A DNA stretch of 49,477 nt from Bacteroidia bacterium (lineage in GTDB: Bacteria; Bacteroidota; Bacteroidia; Bacteroidales; CAJPTX01), in assembly GCA_905373475.1 (NCBI GenBank), contig CAJPTC010000020.1, positions 1 to 49,477 of the forward strand. The letters are read 5' to 3'. Shown here in pieces: positions 21,201-31,700 of this stretch; within the stretch, counting starts at the first letter, position 1, and each line of letters begins with the position of its first letter. The position numbers were made by a program, and so were the translations under genes. Below the pieces are notes generated by a model. It did no database searches, was not told where the DNA came from, and saw only the letters and a program-made list of their open reading frames with translations.

Positions 21201-22016
21201 ACTAAGCACCGACCCTGCAACGTGTGTTCCGTGACGCGCATTAGCACCGTGAACTTCATATTCTTGCGTGTGGATGCGGTTACCAAAGTCGGGATGCCAA
21301 ACCACATTTCCGTCCCAGATCCCAATACGAATATCTTTTCCCGTCAAACCACGCCCACCAAGTGTTGTAGGCGTATTGAGCACCGAAGCGCGTCCCAGTG
21401 CGCGTGCCGTATAATTATTAGCCTCAAGGGGAGGTTCTGCTGGGGTAATGGTTAGTACCCAAGGGAAAGCTGCCAACTTAGCAATATTCTGCTCGGCAAT
21501 CTCTAAAGTACACGTGCCAAAGAGTTCGCTTAAAGATACTACTTGTGCCCCTGCCTTGTGTAGAGCCTCTTTCACCTCTGTTGTACTAACAACGGGACTA
21601 AACCACAATGTAGCACGGATACGCCCTTCAGCCCCGCTAAGCAATGCTGTAAGCTCTCTATTCTGAAAAGCTGGCGATACCTTCCACTCTGGCTTCAAAG
21701 GCATCACAGAACGCAAATTCTTGCTTGCCTGTAGCTGCTGCGGGAGTACGGCATAGTAGGCGTTTGCTCCCAGATATCCTAGAAGTTTGCCCCCCTTTGC
21801 CTCCCACGCTGCAACTTCGCGTTCTGAGGGTAGTTCTCGGAACTGCACTAGCACAGCTTGCTCTTTGGCAATGTCCAACGACGCCTGCCTACCACGAACT
21901 GCAATATTCGGCTCGGGTACAAAGCGCACGCCGTTGAGCTGCACCCACTCCTGCCCATAAACCCATACTGGGATTAAGAATAGCAGGAGCACAAAAGACC
22001 TCCATTTACTCATCAT
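12297..22016 (-). CDS. Giant T9SS-secreted S8 (subtilisin-like) serine protease, paralog B
   Basis: A 3,239-residue predicted surface subtilase. The ATG at 22016 is chosen because it starts a clear signal peptide (MMSKWRSFVLLLFLIPVWVYGQ). A more upstream ATG at 22091 would add 25 hydrophilic residues ahead of it and would place the likely promoter box (22061-22068) inside the gene. The S8 residues are Asp235 (GIWDGN), His262 (ARHGTHVAG), Asn364 (AAGNDQQ) and Ser445 (NGTSMACP). They are followed by a beta-sandwich, CARDB-like domains (about 1010-1115 and 1525-1645), a CUB-like domain (about 1135-1262), a GEVED domain (about 1420-1520), a LamG-like domain (about 1650-1815), an MBG-like domain, a carboxypeptidase-regulatory-like domain (about 2275-2350), InlB-type repeats and a choice-of-anchor-J-like domain (about 2505-2675). 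Unlike A, two further carboxypeptidase-regulatory-like domains lie near 2840-2990. The last 85 or so residues (VSPNPFENQL...VVKER) are the T9SS sorting domain. Confidence 0.9.
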   Translation of the reverse strand: MMSKWRSFVLLLFLIPVWVYGQEWVQLNGVRFVPEPNIAVRGRQASLDIAKEQAVLVQFRELPSEREVAAWEAKGGKLLGYLGANAYYAVLPQQLQASKNLRSVMPLKPEWKVSPAFQNRELTALLSGAEGRIRATLWFSPVVSTTEVKEALHKAGAQVVSLSELFGTCTLEIAEQNIAKLAAFPWVLTITPAEPPLEANNYTARALGRASVLNTPTTLGGRGLTGKDIRIGIWDGNVVWHPDFGNRIHTQEYEVHGANARHGTHVAGSVLSAGVIDPLGTGMAPQAEAYTWNFNVGSNGLSQQQEMAITRDKYGITLTQNSYGVYISGRCLSFRSIINYSSDYELDRLTFIEPTLTHVFAAGNDQQGCPTQSEEVWGVPNYGLAPRRAKNVINIAAVDDDGSMTSFSSFGPQDDGRVFPTVAAKGYQVLSTEALGYYYRENGTSMACPVATGHLALLQERFKQIHRGQEIRNDLLRALVANTADDAGRRGVDFQYGYGILNAEHALNSIENNWWTQANVQNAQKQSHRVSIPAATKSLRVMLAWNDPATAKAREYGEPALINNLDLVLKINGKSYNPWVLNTEKGKVEELPTRKVDVLNNMEQVTLDMSEIGAATEMELFVEGKKVVDGAQEYVLTWWFEKESDALRIVWPSAGSVVEAELSYLIYLEGVKGKFHVDLTLDGGKSYKRLLEGSDITEEFALPKNVTVTDQAQLRLVEEATGRTFTTERFTVSPKIRNVALKSSTCGYENWELTWDANVGAVNGYTVLLNNPDTQQWDIVAEDITSASITSWAIPADIAKRYSRPIFTVAPRLAKGKYGQRAKAVQAQVSAPLPQTIELPYTETFVRTPSPLLKVVEVGKNVHNYYATRSFADGAVAGSNVFACKVTSTRKGTLADAEYFDKAKNADYMAEFQICSIDLTTKGDVRFVIEGALIDAEKIGSARFVLEDNGVALPSQYAHADNVQSTHPDYTQWYFTLKGGMVHQLKLKFAGLKEGDSFAITRILLAPFANSVDLTLQEIERPINKARMGKETLKVRILNRSDAEAKNLELRAFVNGELQASSKVETLAARAQTDVSFILDLSTQYELGEKKQIRFELLCAEDQELQNNILETTVLNYGKVVALEKTEVRNVPLLGQTKRDPRLTMHLKVPVIFTDNGGVLDNYADGQQSTMKFLPPDPSLRVRITFNEFHTKAHEAALAIYTTDVPSDLNIRNTRIRALLTGNITDMPLQFVSEAKDGGLTVHFISLDGADLASGWLAKVDYVPVANAVTLVSAQGTKLGSDDQGQVTVSAKVLNRFEKPLENVGLYVWNGSNTYYLRMRDVTLQPGINELVFPETVAVPFANSTVVKMYIESEDDYDASDNDLDVLLAYDRYCFTGGIANTQRLNLASLQIGARKYGFPANPGRLMYMSKDGIFDIYKLDKTVKAQFFFDLNETEGLENALAVWVDWNDNGLFDEDEKTAVAVSDYDYSKILTLNIPETATEGKKRMRIILGDKMSVDKGACSSEGLVYGDMRDVFLNVIAGADPTIGDIELVEIDAGRSGHDRSAAQEVKIKLKNLSNTAFKGKVTAKLFVDGAEKATQEFDFSRNALYAYSGQRTMTFTEKVDLSAAGKHTIKVEIDEAGGEATKVNNVKEVEVVCVKDAADAFKAIRLLGYTHEGANPSKREYINMKELGQEMGRPVDGKERFIEMVVKMDKPQNAFFLRADNVTLRAAYGLEATTGVADGALVFLIGDKLLLSTKKPVLTPGVWQHIGVAVYNIEESEGSFKGSCDVDLYVDGKKVEVEKDGAEVPIFRNLQLCRRFDGQIALFRVTKKAPKNADVVKVDEEKFVYTLEKTDQIAEYRFNEGQNAKNVYSRAKKEQEVYMADFMLPDADLLNATGEKAVWQDIPKDKLFHTVRLKHQIGDWKWDETNKQFVVTFPKELEAEALKTLTIDEVKTLWSNATYEFNGVAVSTLIGSVCDLSEAKHVTLKASVTVFGHTITETVKLVARIDESAQFAPLALKLAKEANNGLNADIIIPVADQMLVTVNESTGIPTDLSKLVLDVTLPEGAKAFYKGTQFQSRVTNLDLRESAFIITEAANGTQHVYELKLAIEQKIENWATEQLTYAYGSEIEDANSPLRATATSQLPVTYLSSNPQVASVANGKLKIAKVGETMLRAVQNGNKLYKATEGAERKVVVTPKPISVTLNQKVAFGEKIDWEFLYDGLVAASDTYRMPSPWNKSAYTLKNSQNVAVAHDGLLNCGVYKLEVKTPSYTTDEYTITVQEGTLEVLPSEEKVAVEFVVKDENGQPIEGVRVATNDVYRTTNAEGYLLLSFAKGENLTWKAEKVSYSTERGAVVLTSNKRFDLTLKKTTVALKYAVHTATPNGVIVGDLEQHLAVGATGTLVRAIPASGYAFDEWSDGKKEATRMDANVTESKTYTAKFRPQRFLLQYTLGEGGKWKTGSEALAKQEVDAGKDATPVEVEPASADYYFIKWSDGNLGARREDKNILADATLVAEFGKYAALPQTNDFEEKVFTKSWYVLSEGAARGAFRITNRPQKNDNEDKGIDGYFAAATSYGVMEQVNTTLYTTRYKLASAQGKDIAVKFDYFFPLRSAVNGTKAKIEYSFDGTTWVKATDINPLFFGATVVSKEVKIEQATYAANEWIQFRWNYFALNDYSLSLDNIAVYAKDAAQQYSVSYVAQPAEAGEFVDENNQSVASPVMVIAGATPEPVYAKAKDGWKFVKWVETGSTDKELSISVPVVQNSTYTAQFRSLSKLRISYKAILAEGGKFTVNGVEGTEQEVLSGADALPIVAVPNAGYRFVRWENGSTQAERLIKNVTADMELVATFVKIEHTVRFTVTSDGVPVAGALVQLGRDVLRTDAEGKVAVMLPQGTYRYEVIADGYQHLANSLEVTDHDLNLVLDLKTQQLQNCVTVTLTVLGAETQPVEEAEVTIGTFPTQKTNAEGKVAFTLEANKTHSVRIVAATYAEKQLELTVGVTDFAQEVQLDRVQYTVTFSAEAGGALKALVGGAEFVSGGNVAHDEELVINVQPEANYTLATFVVNGNDKFAEVHDNQFRVRVTEQLTIAATFKSTLATYAVTLTHEGEGELKVTGIEEAKLNAVPEGTELTAVATPKTGWKLKSLMAGSQDISADGKFTVTADVEVKAVFEKITPVEDAMFANVVVSPNPFENQLRITSNDLRGQYALLNAQGVVVRRGNMDGNKVVIETTDLTSGLYLLRLTAESGATKTITVVKER

Positions 22017-22060
22017 ACTTTTACCGTTTGTTTTTTGACCGTTTTCTACAAAACAAGAAT

Positions 22061-22068
22061 CAAATTTA
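22061..22068 (-). promoter_or_regulatory. Bacteroidota-type -7 box for protease B
   Basis: On the minus strand the sequence is TAAATTTG, an exact match to the Bacteroidota -7 consensus TAnnTTTG, 44 nt before the chosen ATG. The -33 element is not convincing. The resulting leader of about 38 nt and the agreement with the start chosen from the signal peptide support it. Confidence 0.4.
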
Positions 22069-22091
22069 ATATCTCTGATAAAATGAAACAT

Positions 22092-22766
22092 AAAACTATG
22101 CGAATCCGTATTTTGATATTTTAAGACTCCGATATTATCGTTTCGATATACCGCTGGCAGTTAAGACAATGAAGGGGCGAAGGTTACGCGAAACGGGGTA
22201 TACGGCGATATGCGCCATGGCACACCGCGAATGAAATAACCTCCGAAAACATGCTATACTCTTTGATAATCAATATATTATCTCGAATTGTTCCCCCTCT
22301 GGGCACAGAAGCATTGTCATACGGTGGTGGCTATATTAGCCCCTTAATGGGGCGGGTCTTTTAGCACGGGTCGCAGACCGACAGGATAAAACCCTGTGCG
22401 GAAGACGCTGTCCTAATTGATGCTATTAGCCCAACGTTTCACATTGGGCTAATAGTACTCATCACCGCCATTCGGCGGGGTTCTACGAAAGCGTAGGCAC
22501 GCGAGGCGTGCCTCGCTCATTAAAAATACGCCGTTGGCGCATTTTCATTTGATATCTCATTCACGTCGTGCCATGAAATAATTGTACGCAACGCAAATTA
22601 TACGCTTCATGATATGACGTGGCAAGCGAGGCAGGGCTCGCTTTTACCAAAATATTGATATTTAATATGCTAAAGAACAAACCAATCAAAAACGGGCACG
22701 ACCCGAAAGTCATGCCCGTTGTATTTATTGGCGGCGTGCCATAGCGCGCCGCTACATTGCGGAGAA
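22092..22766. repeat. Repeat-bearing spacer between proteases C and B
   Basis: No gene is visible in this 675-bp stretch. Recognisable repeats are a P4-type element in reverse orientation (about 22335-22402, with an extra segment between its arms), a P2 palindrome in reverse orientation at 22429-22449, a shortened P1 at 22501-22516 followed by the AATACGCC-GTT-GGCG stem and the rest of the long P1 unit (to about 22640), then P3 (22691-22720) and P5 (22731-22755, ending in CTAC). Positions 22092-22330 show nothing I can name. Confidence 0.65.
22691..22720 (-). terminator. P3 hairpin, probable terminator of protease C
   Basis: Stem AACGGGCG/A ... TGCCCGTT followed on the minus strand by TTTTTGA, 46 nt past the stop of protease C. 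This matches the spacing after protease A almost exactly. Confidence 0.6.
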
Positions 22767-25700
22767 TTATTGTTTTACAACTCTATACGTCTTCGTTGCG
22801 CCATTGGCAGCAATCAGACGTAGGATGTAAATACCTTCGCTAAGCTCCGAAGTCTCAATGAACGTTTCAGCTGTCTGTAAGTACCCTGTACGCACAGTCT
22901 GCCCGTTCACATTGAGGAGTTCGTAGCGATCACCATTCTGCCACTGATAGTTGACTACTCGCAACTGGTTTGCAAACGGATTAGGCGCCACTACGACCTC
23001 AGCAAAGGCAACATCTTCTACTGCCGACACACTTTCGAAAAGCGCCTCTACCTTGATGTCCTTTGTCACCGTGATCTCTGTTTCAGACTCTATAACCGCA
23101 TCGTTAACCTTTAACTCTTTGAGTTTATAGCCATCTTTCGGCGTTGCAATAACCAAAATCTTTGAATCGGGCACAAGACCAGCTCCTGTAGCCAATTCGC
23201 GTCCAGCAGCATTTTTAACCACTATTGTGCCGTTTTCTGTTGGTACAATGGTTAGCGTAAATGACGACGCTTTGTAACGCCAAGCTGCATAAAGTGTCAG
23301 ATCAGAAGTTACTGCGCGCGCAAAGTTATACGGTGCAGTGAACTCAGAATCGAGATACCAACCCACAAAGATGAAGCCCTCTTTTTCAGGGTCTTGTGGT
23401 TTGTCAATCGTCTGCCCTTCGCGTACTGTCACAGATGCAATATCGCCCGCACCATTTGTCACAAATGTTACAGTGTGATATATCTCTTTCCAAGTAGCAT
23501 AAAGCTCTGTCTGAGCGCCGTCTTCCGAAGCAAGATCTTTAACCTTAGCGCCATCTTCATACACCGCCTCACCATTAGGGGTTGTTGCCCAACCGTTGAA
23601 TGCGAAGGTGGTATAAACAAACTGACACTTATCAAGCGGGGTCTCTTCACCATACACTAGAGACTGATCGTGCATCTCACCCCAACCTTCACCAGCATTG
23701 AAATGTATACGATAAATACTTGGTGTCCAGCGTGCGTGCAACTCTAGATCGGCTGTTACCGCATTGTCAAAATTGTACTGTGTCGTATAATCAGCACTCG
23801 TATACCAGCCTGCGAATGCCGCCCCCTGCTTTGTAGGCGAAACGGGCTGCATTGCCTTCTTTCCGTTTAGCACTTTCTGTGCAGTAACAACTGTACCATC
23901 ATGCGTATTGAAAGAAACTGTATGCGAACTTACTGTACCATTCTCCCACTGTGCATAGAGCGTTACGGTAGCACCTGCATTCAGGGTAAGATTCACCACT
24001 TGCATACCGTCATTGTAAAGTACTGGTGAGGTAGCCGCTGTACTCCAACCCGCAAAAGTCTTACCGGCATTGGTAAACGTATTAGCGGGTAGTGCTTCAG
24101 GCTTATCGTAAGTCATTGACACATTCGCCATTGTACCAGTCCCTGTATTTGCATCAAATGCAACAGTATAGGTAATAGGAGTCCAAGCTGCATAGAGATC
24201 AGTATTCTCCATAATCGGTTTGGACGCATCAAATGCTACAGTAGCCGCCTTATCTGTCTTCCAACCACCAAAAGTATATCCGTCACGGAAGGGGGTCTCT
24301 AGTAGCGTTAGCGTCGTCCCCTTACGGAGTACTGCACTTTCCACGTTCGAGCCACCATTAGAGTGGAAAGTAACTAAAACATTAGCAGGTTCTCTAAAGA
24401 ATGCCGTGTAGATCGCATTGGCTTTTACTGCCTTTATCTGCAATTCAGGAGTTCTACTTCCCGTACTCCAGCACACGAATTCTTTCCCAGCATCTGCTTT
24501 TGCAACCACGGGTGTTGCATCCTTACCCACCTCAATCGTTTGCACACTTGTACCTTCAATTGTACCACCTCTTGTAGCAATGAACGTCACCGTATAAGCC
24601 AAAGGTTTGAAGGTTACAACTATCGTAGTTGCAGCCTTAACAGTTATGTGATACAAGCCACGAGCATCGGGTACTGTAGGCGTACCATTCACTGTAAGCG
24701 TACTCAAGAAATAGCCATCATCAGGAGTAGTCTGTACTACGAGTGCATCACCTTCAGGACACTCTTCACCACTCGTCAAAACTTTCCCCTTATTGTGAGT
24801 AACAACAAATGAACCATGTGCAGCACTCTCAAACGTAACAGGGTATGCCGTCAGCTTCTCAAACAACGCCTTGTAGGTTGCATTCGCTACAACCTTGTCT
24901 GTACGCAAAGCGGGTTTGGTATTATCATCTTCCCACTGTTTGAACTTATAGCCGAATTCTGGTCTTGCAAGAACAGGACTTGTTTCTTCGTCCTGACCCA
25001 GCGTTTGTAAAGTAAGCCCCGTGAGGTAACCCCCTTCCGATGCTGTGTACGCAATCTGATACCTATTACTGCTCGAAGTGCGCGCAAACATCGCGTGAAC
25101 GTAGGTAAATTCTACATCCTTACGTGGATTCTGCTCGCGACCATCCGACCATTTATCGAAACGATATCCAGCATCTGGCACTGCCTTTACTTCAGGTCCC
25201 TCTGTCCCAAACGCTTGCAGCGAAGGCAGTGTCTTCGACGGATCTGTCGTTTTCACAGTTCCTCCTTTATCGGCAACATACATTACAGTAAACCGCTCTA
25301 TCGTTGCAGCTTCAACTTTAATGTTATCGAAGATAGCCGCCTTGCCCCAGACATCCTTGTAATGCCACTTGAAGCGAATCTTCGTTGCACTATTAAGGTC
25401 ATCACGTTTTAACGCAATCTCAGCACGTTCGCCTTTCGGTTTTTCCTCAATACAACGGAAGAGCTGATGCCACTGCGAGCCATCCGTCGTATAGAATACA
25501 AAGAACCCTTGCGATGGCTGTACGTTCAGCGGGATAAGATCATACTTATAGTCGAACGAAATTTTAAGATCGCCCTTACTCTTATCGAGTTTAATCCATG
25601 GGGAGATTAAATCGACCTTTACCTCCTTATCGGGTCCTGTGAGCTGCGAATTGATAGCCACAAAATTCTTTGTACCTATCGTACCTAACTGCCCTACATA

Positions 25701-28700
25701 ACTTCTTGTGAGCTGCCAAGCGCCATTCCCCGTTTGGTCGACATTGATCCACCCTTCGGGCATTTCGTCGTATGCGTCGAAATCTTCTTTGAATGGCAAT
25801 TCGCGATCAATGGTAAAGTATGCATAAACCGTTCTGTCCGCCAATAGATTTGCGTCAGCGCGCTTCGGGTCTTCCTTACCATCGCTCCAACGTACAAAAC
25901 TATAGCCAGCATCGGGTACAGCCTCTACTTCTTGCGTACCGTCAGGGTTATTAACGACTTTTTGCGCTTGCGTACCAATCTTTCCACCTGCACCTGCGAT
26001 GTACGTAAACTTCGGGATGAAATTCGTGAAAGTCGCTGTTACCGTAAGGTTCGCCGTAATATTCTCGTCTGTACGTGGGTTGTCCGTTTTATTGTCACTC
26101 CACTTTTCAAACTTATAGCCCGCATCTGCCGAGGCATAAACTAGCGTCCCGTTGCCATTTTTAGCCACCTTCTGCTCTGTCTTACCTTCGATTACGCCAT
26201 GCGCACCTGCAATGTACTTCAGCGTATAGGTCAACTCTACCAGCTTAACGTTAACATCGGTTTGATTCTCTTTTTTCTTCCACACTCCCTCTGCTACTGA
26301 ATAGCCTTCTTTGGAGACAATGTACTGGAACTCATCTGCTTCTGCCGTATTCAGTGCAACTTCAAAGATACCCGCTGCCGATGTCTTACCATTCAAGCCA
26401 TTGATTTTCACAATAGCATCAACAAGCGGAGCATCTTGAGCATCGGTTACATGGAACTTAACGTTTTGCGTGGTGGCACTTGCCACTACTTTCAGTTTAC
26501 TCGTTGCTGGAGTCACCTTATAGTTACCAGATGTAATAACCTCCGTAGTATTTGGTTTCCACGTACATTCACCAATAGCGAGGTTCGTAGTTCTATCCCA
26601 CTTCTGAGCACCATTGTAAAGTTCAAAAGAGACCTTACGCTTCAGTAGGTCGTCAAGAATTATTTTTTCAACTGTGCTTACAGGAGGATTATAAGCCAAT
26701 TCATACGCACCTACAGGAACTGCGAATGGTATTTCAACCTCTTCGGGCGCAACGGTCACTTCGCGTGGCGTTACCACAACCGTAACCTTATGTATCTGTT
26801 CTGGCTCAATACCATTGCTCGGTAAAACAGCAGAGACCTCTGTGCTTCCAACGCTTGTCGCGTAAAGGGTTTTACCATCTATAGCCACTATTTTGCTATT
26901 CGCAGTGCGAAGCACAACAGGTGCTTTGATAGCTACTTGCTTTCCTTCGCCGTAAGCCATTGTTGTAGGTAGCTCAGGAGCGACAAAAACCGTTTTATTC
27001 GGTATTCGTACCACGTACGATCTACTCTGCTGTTCATTTTCTGAAACAACTGTGAATATTGCCGACTCGCGGAGATCTACAAAAGTTTTGCCTGCTTCAA
27101 GTTCTTTTCCACGATAATAAACCTTGGAGAAGTCCGAAGCTTTGTAAGTAAATCTTACAGCCGAAAGATCTGTAATGCCTGATAGAACAAAGAACTCCGT
27201 CTGCGATACAGGAGTCTTAACCACATCTGCTGCTAAACGCAAGTTGTCTTTCTTCAAAACCGAGAGTTCTAACAGCTCACATTCGTCAGACACGTCGTAT
27301 TTACCCGTAATAGTAATGGGCTTATCAAACTTATGACCAAACAACTCATAGTAGGCAGCCTTAAGTTCAATGGTAGAACCCGAGAAGTCGAATTCTGTTT
27401 CGTCAGTTATAGTCTTTCCGTTGTAGGTAAACTCCATATCAGGCCAGAGCGCCTCAACATTGAGTTTAATCTTCTTCAGATCAGAACCTTGACGGAACCA
27501 GAGACGAACCTCATTACCATTGATCTTAGCAGGGCGCGTTTGCATCGGCGATGAGATCGCTTTAAGCATTTGCGTTGTTTCCTGCCAAGCACCATCTACC
27601 GCATCGTGCGCACGGTCGGTGCGAATTAGTGCATACTCATCCTCAGTATACATAGCGAGCTGATTGCCAGGACCTTCATTCAGCTGATACTCGCGCACGA
27701 GTTTAGCCGAAGCGGGAACTGCGCCCTTGGCATGCTTCTTCATGTACTCTTTTATTTCTTCCTTCGTACGCGCCTTTGCCCAAACACGAATCTCGTCAAT
27801 CATCCCCTCGTAATCGGAAGCTACAAAGAGGTGCGACTTTGGCTTATTTACGAGTTCGTCAAACCCCTTGACGTTCATCGCGATCTCTTCGCCATTGATA
27901 TAGATCTTGATCTCTTTCTTCTTTGTAGGGTCTAGCACTACAGCAACATGCTGCCACACACCCTGTTTAATGGTATTAGGCTTAGTAGGATAGAAGAGAC
28001 GCCCCTCATTTACAATCACCACTATCGAATTGATAGGAGCCATATCCGAATCAGGGTTATTGAAGAGAGCAACGACAATCCCCTTGCCACGGAAGAGGTG
28101 GTTAATCTCCGTCTCGCGCGGATAAATCCACGCTTCGTAGGTAGCGCCATTATGCACAAGATCGATACCACCCAAATCTCCACAATCCAATCCCTCCGTA
28201 CGAGGCTGGTATTCCTTTAGATTGAGAGCATACTGCTTGCCTTCCACTGGAATGACGCAATAAGCAATGAACGTTGCCTGATTATTCTCATTGTTATCAT
28301 CATCAGCAGCCGTAATAGTAATGTTATGAGCGCCCACCTTAGAAAGATCCACGCGCTGTTGGAAGGTGTATTCAACAGAGTCGAAAGCAGGGATCATCTG
28401 TTCACTTTCCTCAATAATAGGCAGGGTGTCATCTACAGCAAGAATTAGACGCCCTACGGGAACAGGCTGACTCGTAAGGTTTGCAACGTATACCTTTACT
28501 TTCTCATCGTCATTGAGCTTCTCCGCATTCTTTACAATAATGCTTCTGATCGCACGATCGAGCTGTACGGGATTCTTTGTCTCACGCAAATCTATCGTAA
28601 GGTCAACCATATTACCAGCTTCAGCGACTTTACCACAATCGGTATTGTAAACCTCAGGCGCTGACGCAATACGTAAACGAAGCTTACCGATCTTTGCATC

Positions 28701-31700
28701 TGCTGGGATATCAAAGTTCAAACGGTAGGTCGTAACTCCTTTTTCTGGTGTTACAGGTGCAACTGTTTCCTTGCCACCATCAAATGTACCATTGTCGTTC
28801 CAATCCACCCACGCACGGAAAGCGAAATTCGCAGGCTTTACGAGTTCGTCTGTGGTAAGTACAAGGCTTGCCTTCTCATCTGGACGATAGAGTACAAACT
28901 CTTTCTCTGTCGCATACTCGTGATCTTGGTAATCGCCCTTTTTTGAATAGGAGAGTTCCCAGTGCCCTTCCCGACCATCTACTGCCACAATACAATCGCC
29001 ACCTTGTGCATACGAGCGTGTAGCACAATACCTATCGTTGATTACCTTGATTGCCAGATCGTTGTCTGTTGCATCGTAATCTTCACTCACAATTACCACG
29101 TGAAGCGTCTTAGGCGCTGCAGGAGGCAGAGCAGCCTTTGTCTTAAATGTATAGACAAGTTCCTGCTTAGCAGCAAGCGCGGGTATCGTCTCGTATTCCC
29201 AGTTCTCGTCATCAAGCGAGTAGGCGATGCGCACATTAGAAAGCGCGTTGTCCGTTAAATTCTTGACGGTCGCTTTAACTGGCACCTTGCCGTCGGGATG
29301 GAAGCCCGCCTCAAGAGCAATTTCTTGCAACTTGAATAGGTTAGTCGGCGTTACCTCACGCACCTCAGCAACCCAACCCACATTCTCGTAGCCGTCATTA
29401 TTAGAACGGAAATAAACACCTATAGAACCATCCTCATTCTTCGAGATAAAGGTCATCGGGCGATCCATCTTCCCCGTGGTAGGATTGTTGTAATCGCCAC
29501 GGAAGATGTGCTCGTAAAACTGGTCATCGGTAATTACCAAATCCGTATGCTTGTAATGAGTCGCAATGGCAAGGAGGTCGTCCTCTTCACTACAGTATTC
29601 GTAGAAAGTAATCATCACGACATTTCCAGGCTTGCTCGGCATAAAATGCACAGTAGAGCTTTGTAAAGCAGGATAGTCGCCACCATCGCCTCCATTGTCA
29701 GTATAGATAAAGGACTTTTCAACATACTTTACCTTTAAGGGGTCGATCGCATACGTTCCCATAAAGCCCGTATAATGTGGACTGTAGGGATGTATGTATG
29801 TATCGCCGAAGTTTACGACCGTCCCCGTCTTTACATTGTTATTTGAACGAATATCGTTGGCATCTACTACTTCCATCGCGATCTCGAACTTCTTACCACG
29901 TGGCTCTGTAGTAGAGAAGTCAATAGCCGAAGGCCAAACTACTGTACGACGTTCGTATGGCTTAAGCGCGGATAACGAGAAGATTCCTTTCAATTCGCCA
30001 TTGATCTTCAGATGGAGTTTTACGCCTTCTGCCGTACGATTCCCATTGTTCACGACTATGGCGCTAATAGGCTCTTCACCAAGACCTGCTGCACTCTTAG
30101 GCAAGATTAACCGATTGAGTTGAAGATCCGATTTTTCCTCAGGCACAAACACCCGTATACGGTCAAGGTAAAGTTGGTCTACCCAAGAATTGCGCCCAGC
30201 CCAGTACATATCGACGGTAACATTTTGCTGTCCGCGGTATTTCGATAGATCGTAATACGATGGCGTATCCCCCTTAGGAGCACCCATAGCAATTTTACCC
30301 TCACCTGCTCCAATATCCATGTAGTTAAGTTCTTCACCTGCTACCTTTACTTTGAATACTGAGTGACGAGGCGTGTTCGCATAACGCTGACGTTTTTCTA
30401 CAGCAAGAATTATTTTCTTGCCTGCAGGAATACCCGAGAGATCCATATTACAGATCTGGAAGTGTGCGGCGTGGTCGTTTATATTCGGATCGAAACTTGG
30501 GGGATATTCGCCAAACTTCCAGCTCGTCTCAGTAGCATCTCGTTTGGAGACACAAACCAGCACGTGCGAACCGTGTTCGTAATCATCCCAACGGTCTTCT
30601 TTGTAGGAAACCTCGAGCCCCCAGTTATTCTCAGTAGAATCTATCTTAATATACTGCGACGGGAAGCGTACGAATGTTTCTTCTAATATCACACCCTCCG
30701 ACTTCGGCAGACGCGTTATTGCTTTGGCAAACGCCGCAACAGCACGTTCACTTTCTATCCCCTTTTCGCCTACTGCTACTACAGTGAAAATGTTCTCGCT
30801 ACCATACGAGACATCCTCAGAAGTCAACGCGTAGGATTTCTCAGTAGCCTCGACCTCACCGATGGTCTTGAATTCGCCGTTAGGCACATCGGCTTTAAGG
30901 ATCTTATATTTCTTAGCCCCCTTAACGCCATCCCAGAAGAGCTTCCACCCAGCTGTTGAACAGTCATTCGCCTTCACCATTACATTCTGCGGAACAGGCA
31001 TGATGGTAAACGGATTCGGACTTTCAGAGAATTTCTCACCCCAACGTACTCGTACTTTTGCCTCGCCTGTGTGAGGTGCATCTTTCGGGATGACTATTGT
31101 TGTGACATTTGTCTTTACTCCGCGTGCAACGGTCTGATAGGTCTTACCGTTATCGTAGCTTAAATCTACATCTACGCCGTCATAGACTTTGTTCCAAGCA
31201 ACCTTAATTTCTTCGCCTGGTTCTACTTTCTCGCCCCCGATGGGGTAGGTAAGATCTATTTCATTCTTTTCAATAAACCATGTGATAACATAATCCTGCT
31301 TTGAGGAAACAATCCGTGCGGGGAGAACCGAGAGGTTGTACAGACCTGGTTTCGGGTCTTCTATCAAGACTTGCTCGATATTGTTAAGTCTGTCTACACC
31401 CGTAGTTGCACGTTTACGTGGATTCTTCGCATCAAGCACCCAAGGCAAGTAAACCTTGCCATCCTTCTCAATTTGCAGGTCAAGATCGTTTACTAGAGCA
31501 GGCGCTCCCAGACGATGGTTCGCTTTGTGTGTTACCGTATCGTTCCATACGATCATCGCCTTCAGATACTTCGTACCCGCAGGCACTTGCACGGAATAGA
31601 TATGTGCCGCATCCTTTTCATGTAGGGGCTTCCCGTAGCTATACGTACGCGCTTCAAACACTTCCGCCGCGCGTTTGCCATTGATAATCCCGTAACCGTA

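Noticed and set aside
22017..22091. Upstream start for protease B at 22091
   Set aside because: It would place 25 mostly polar residues before the signal peptide and run over a consensus -7 box.
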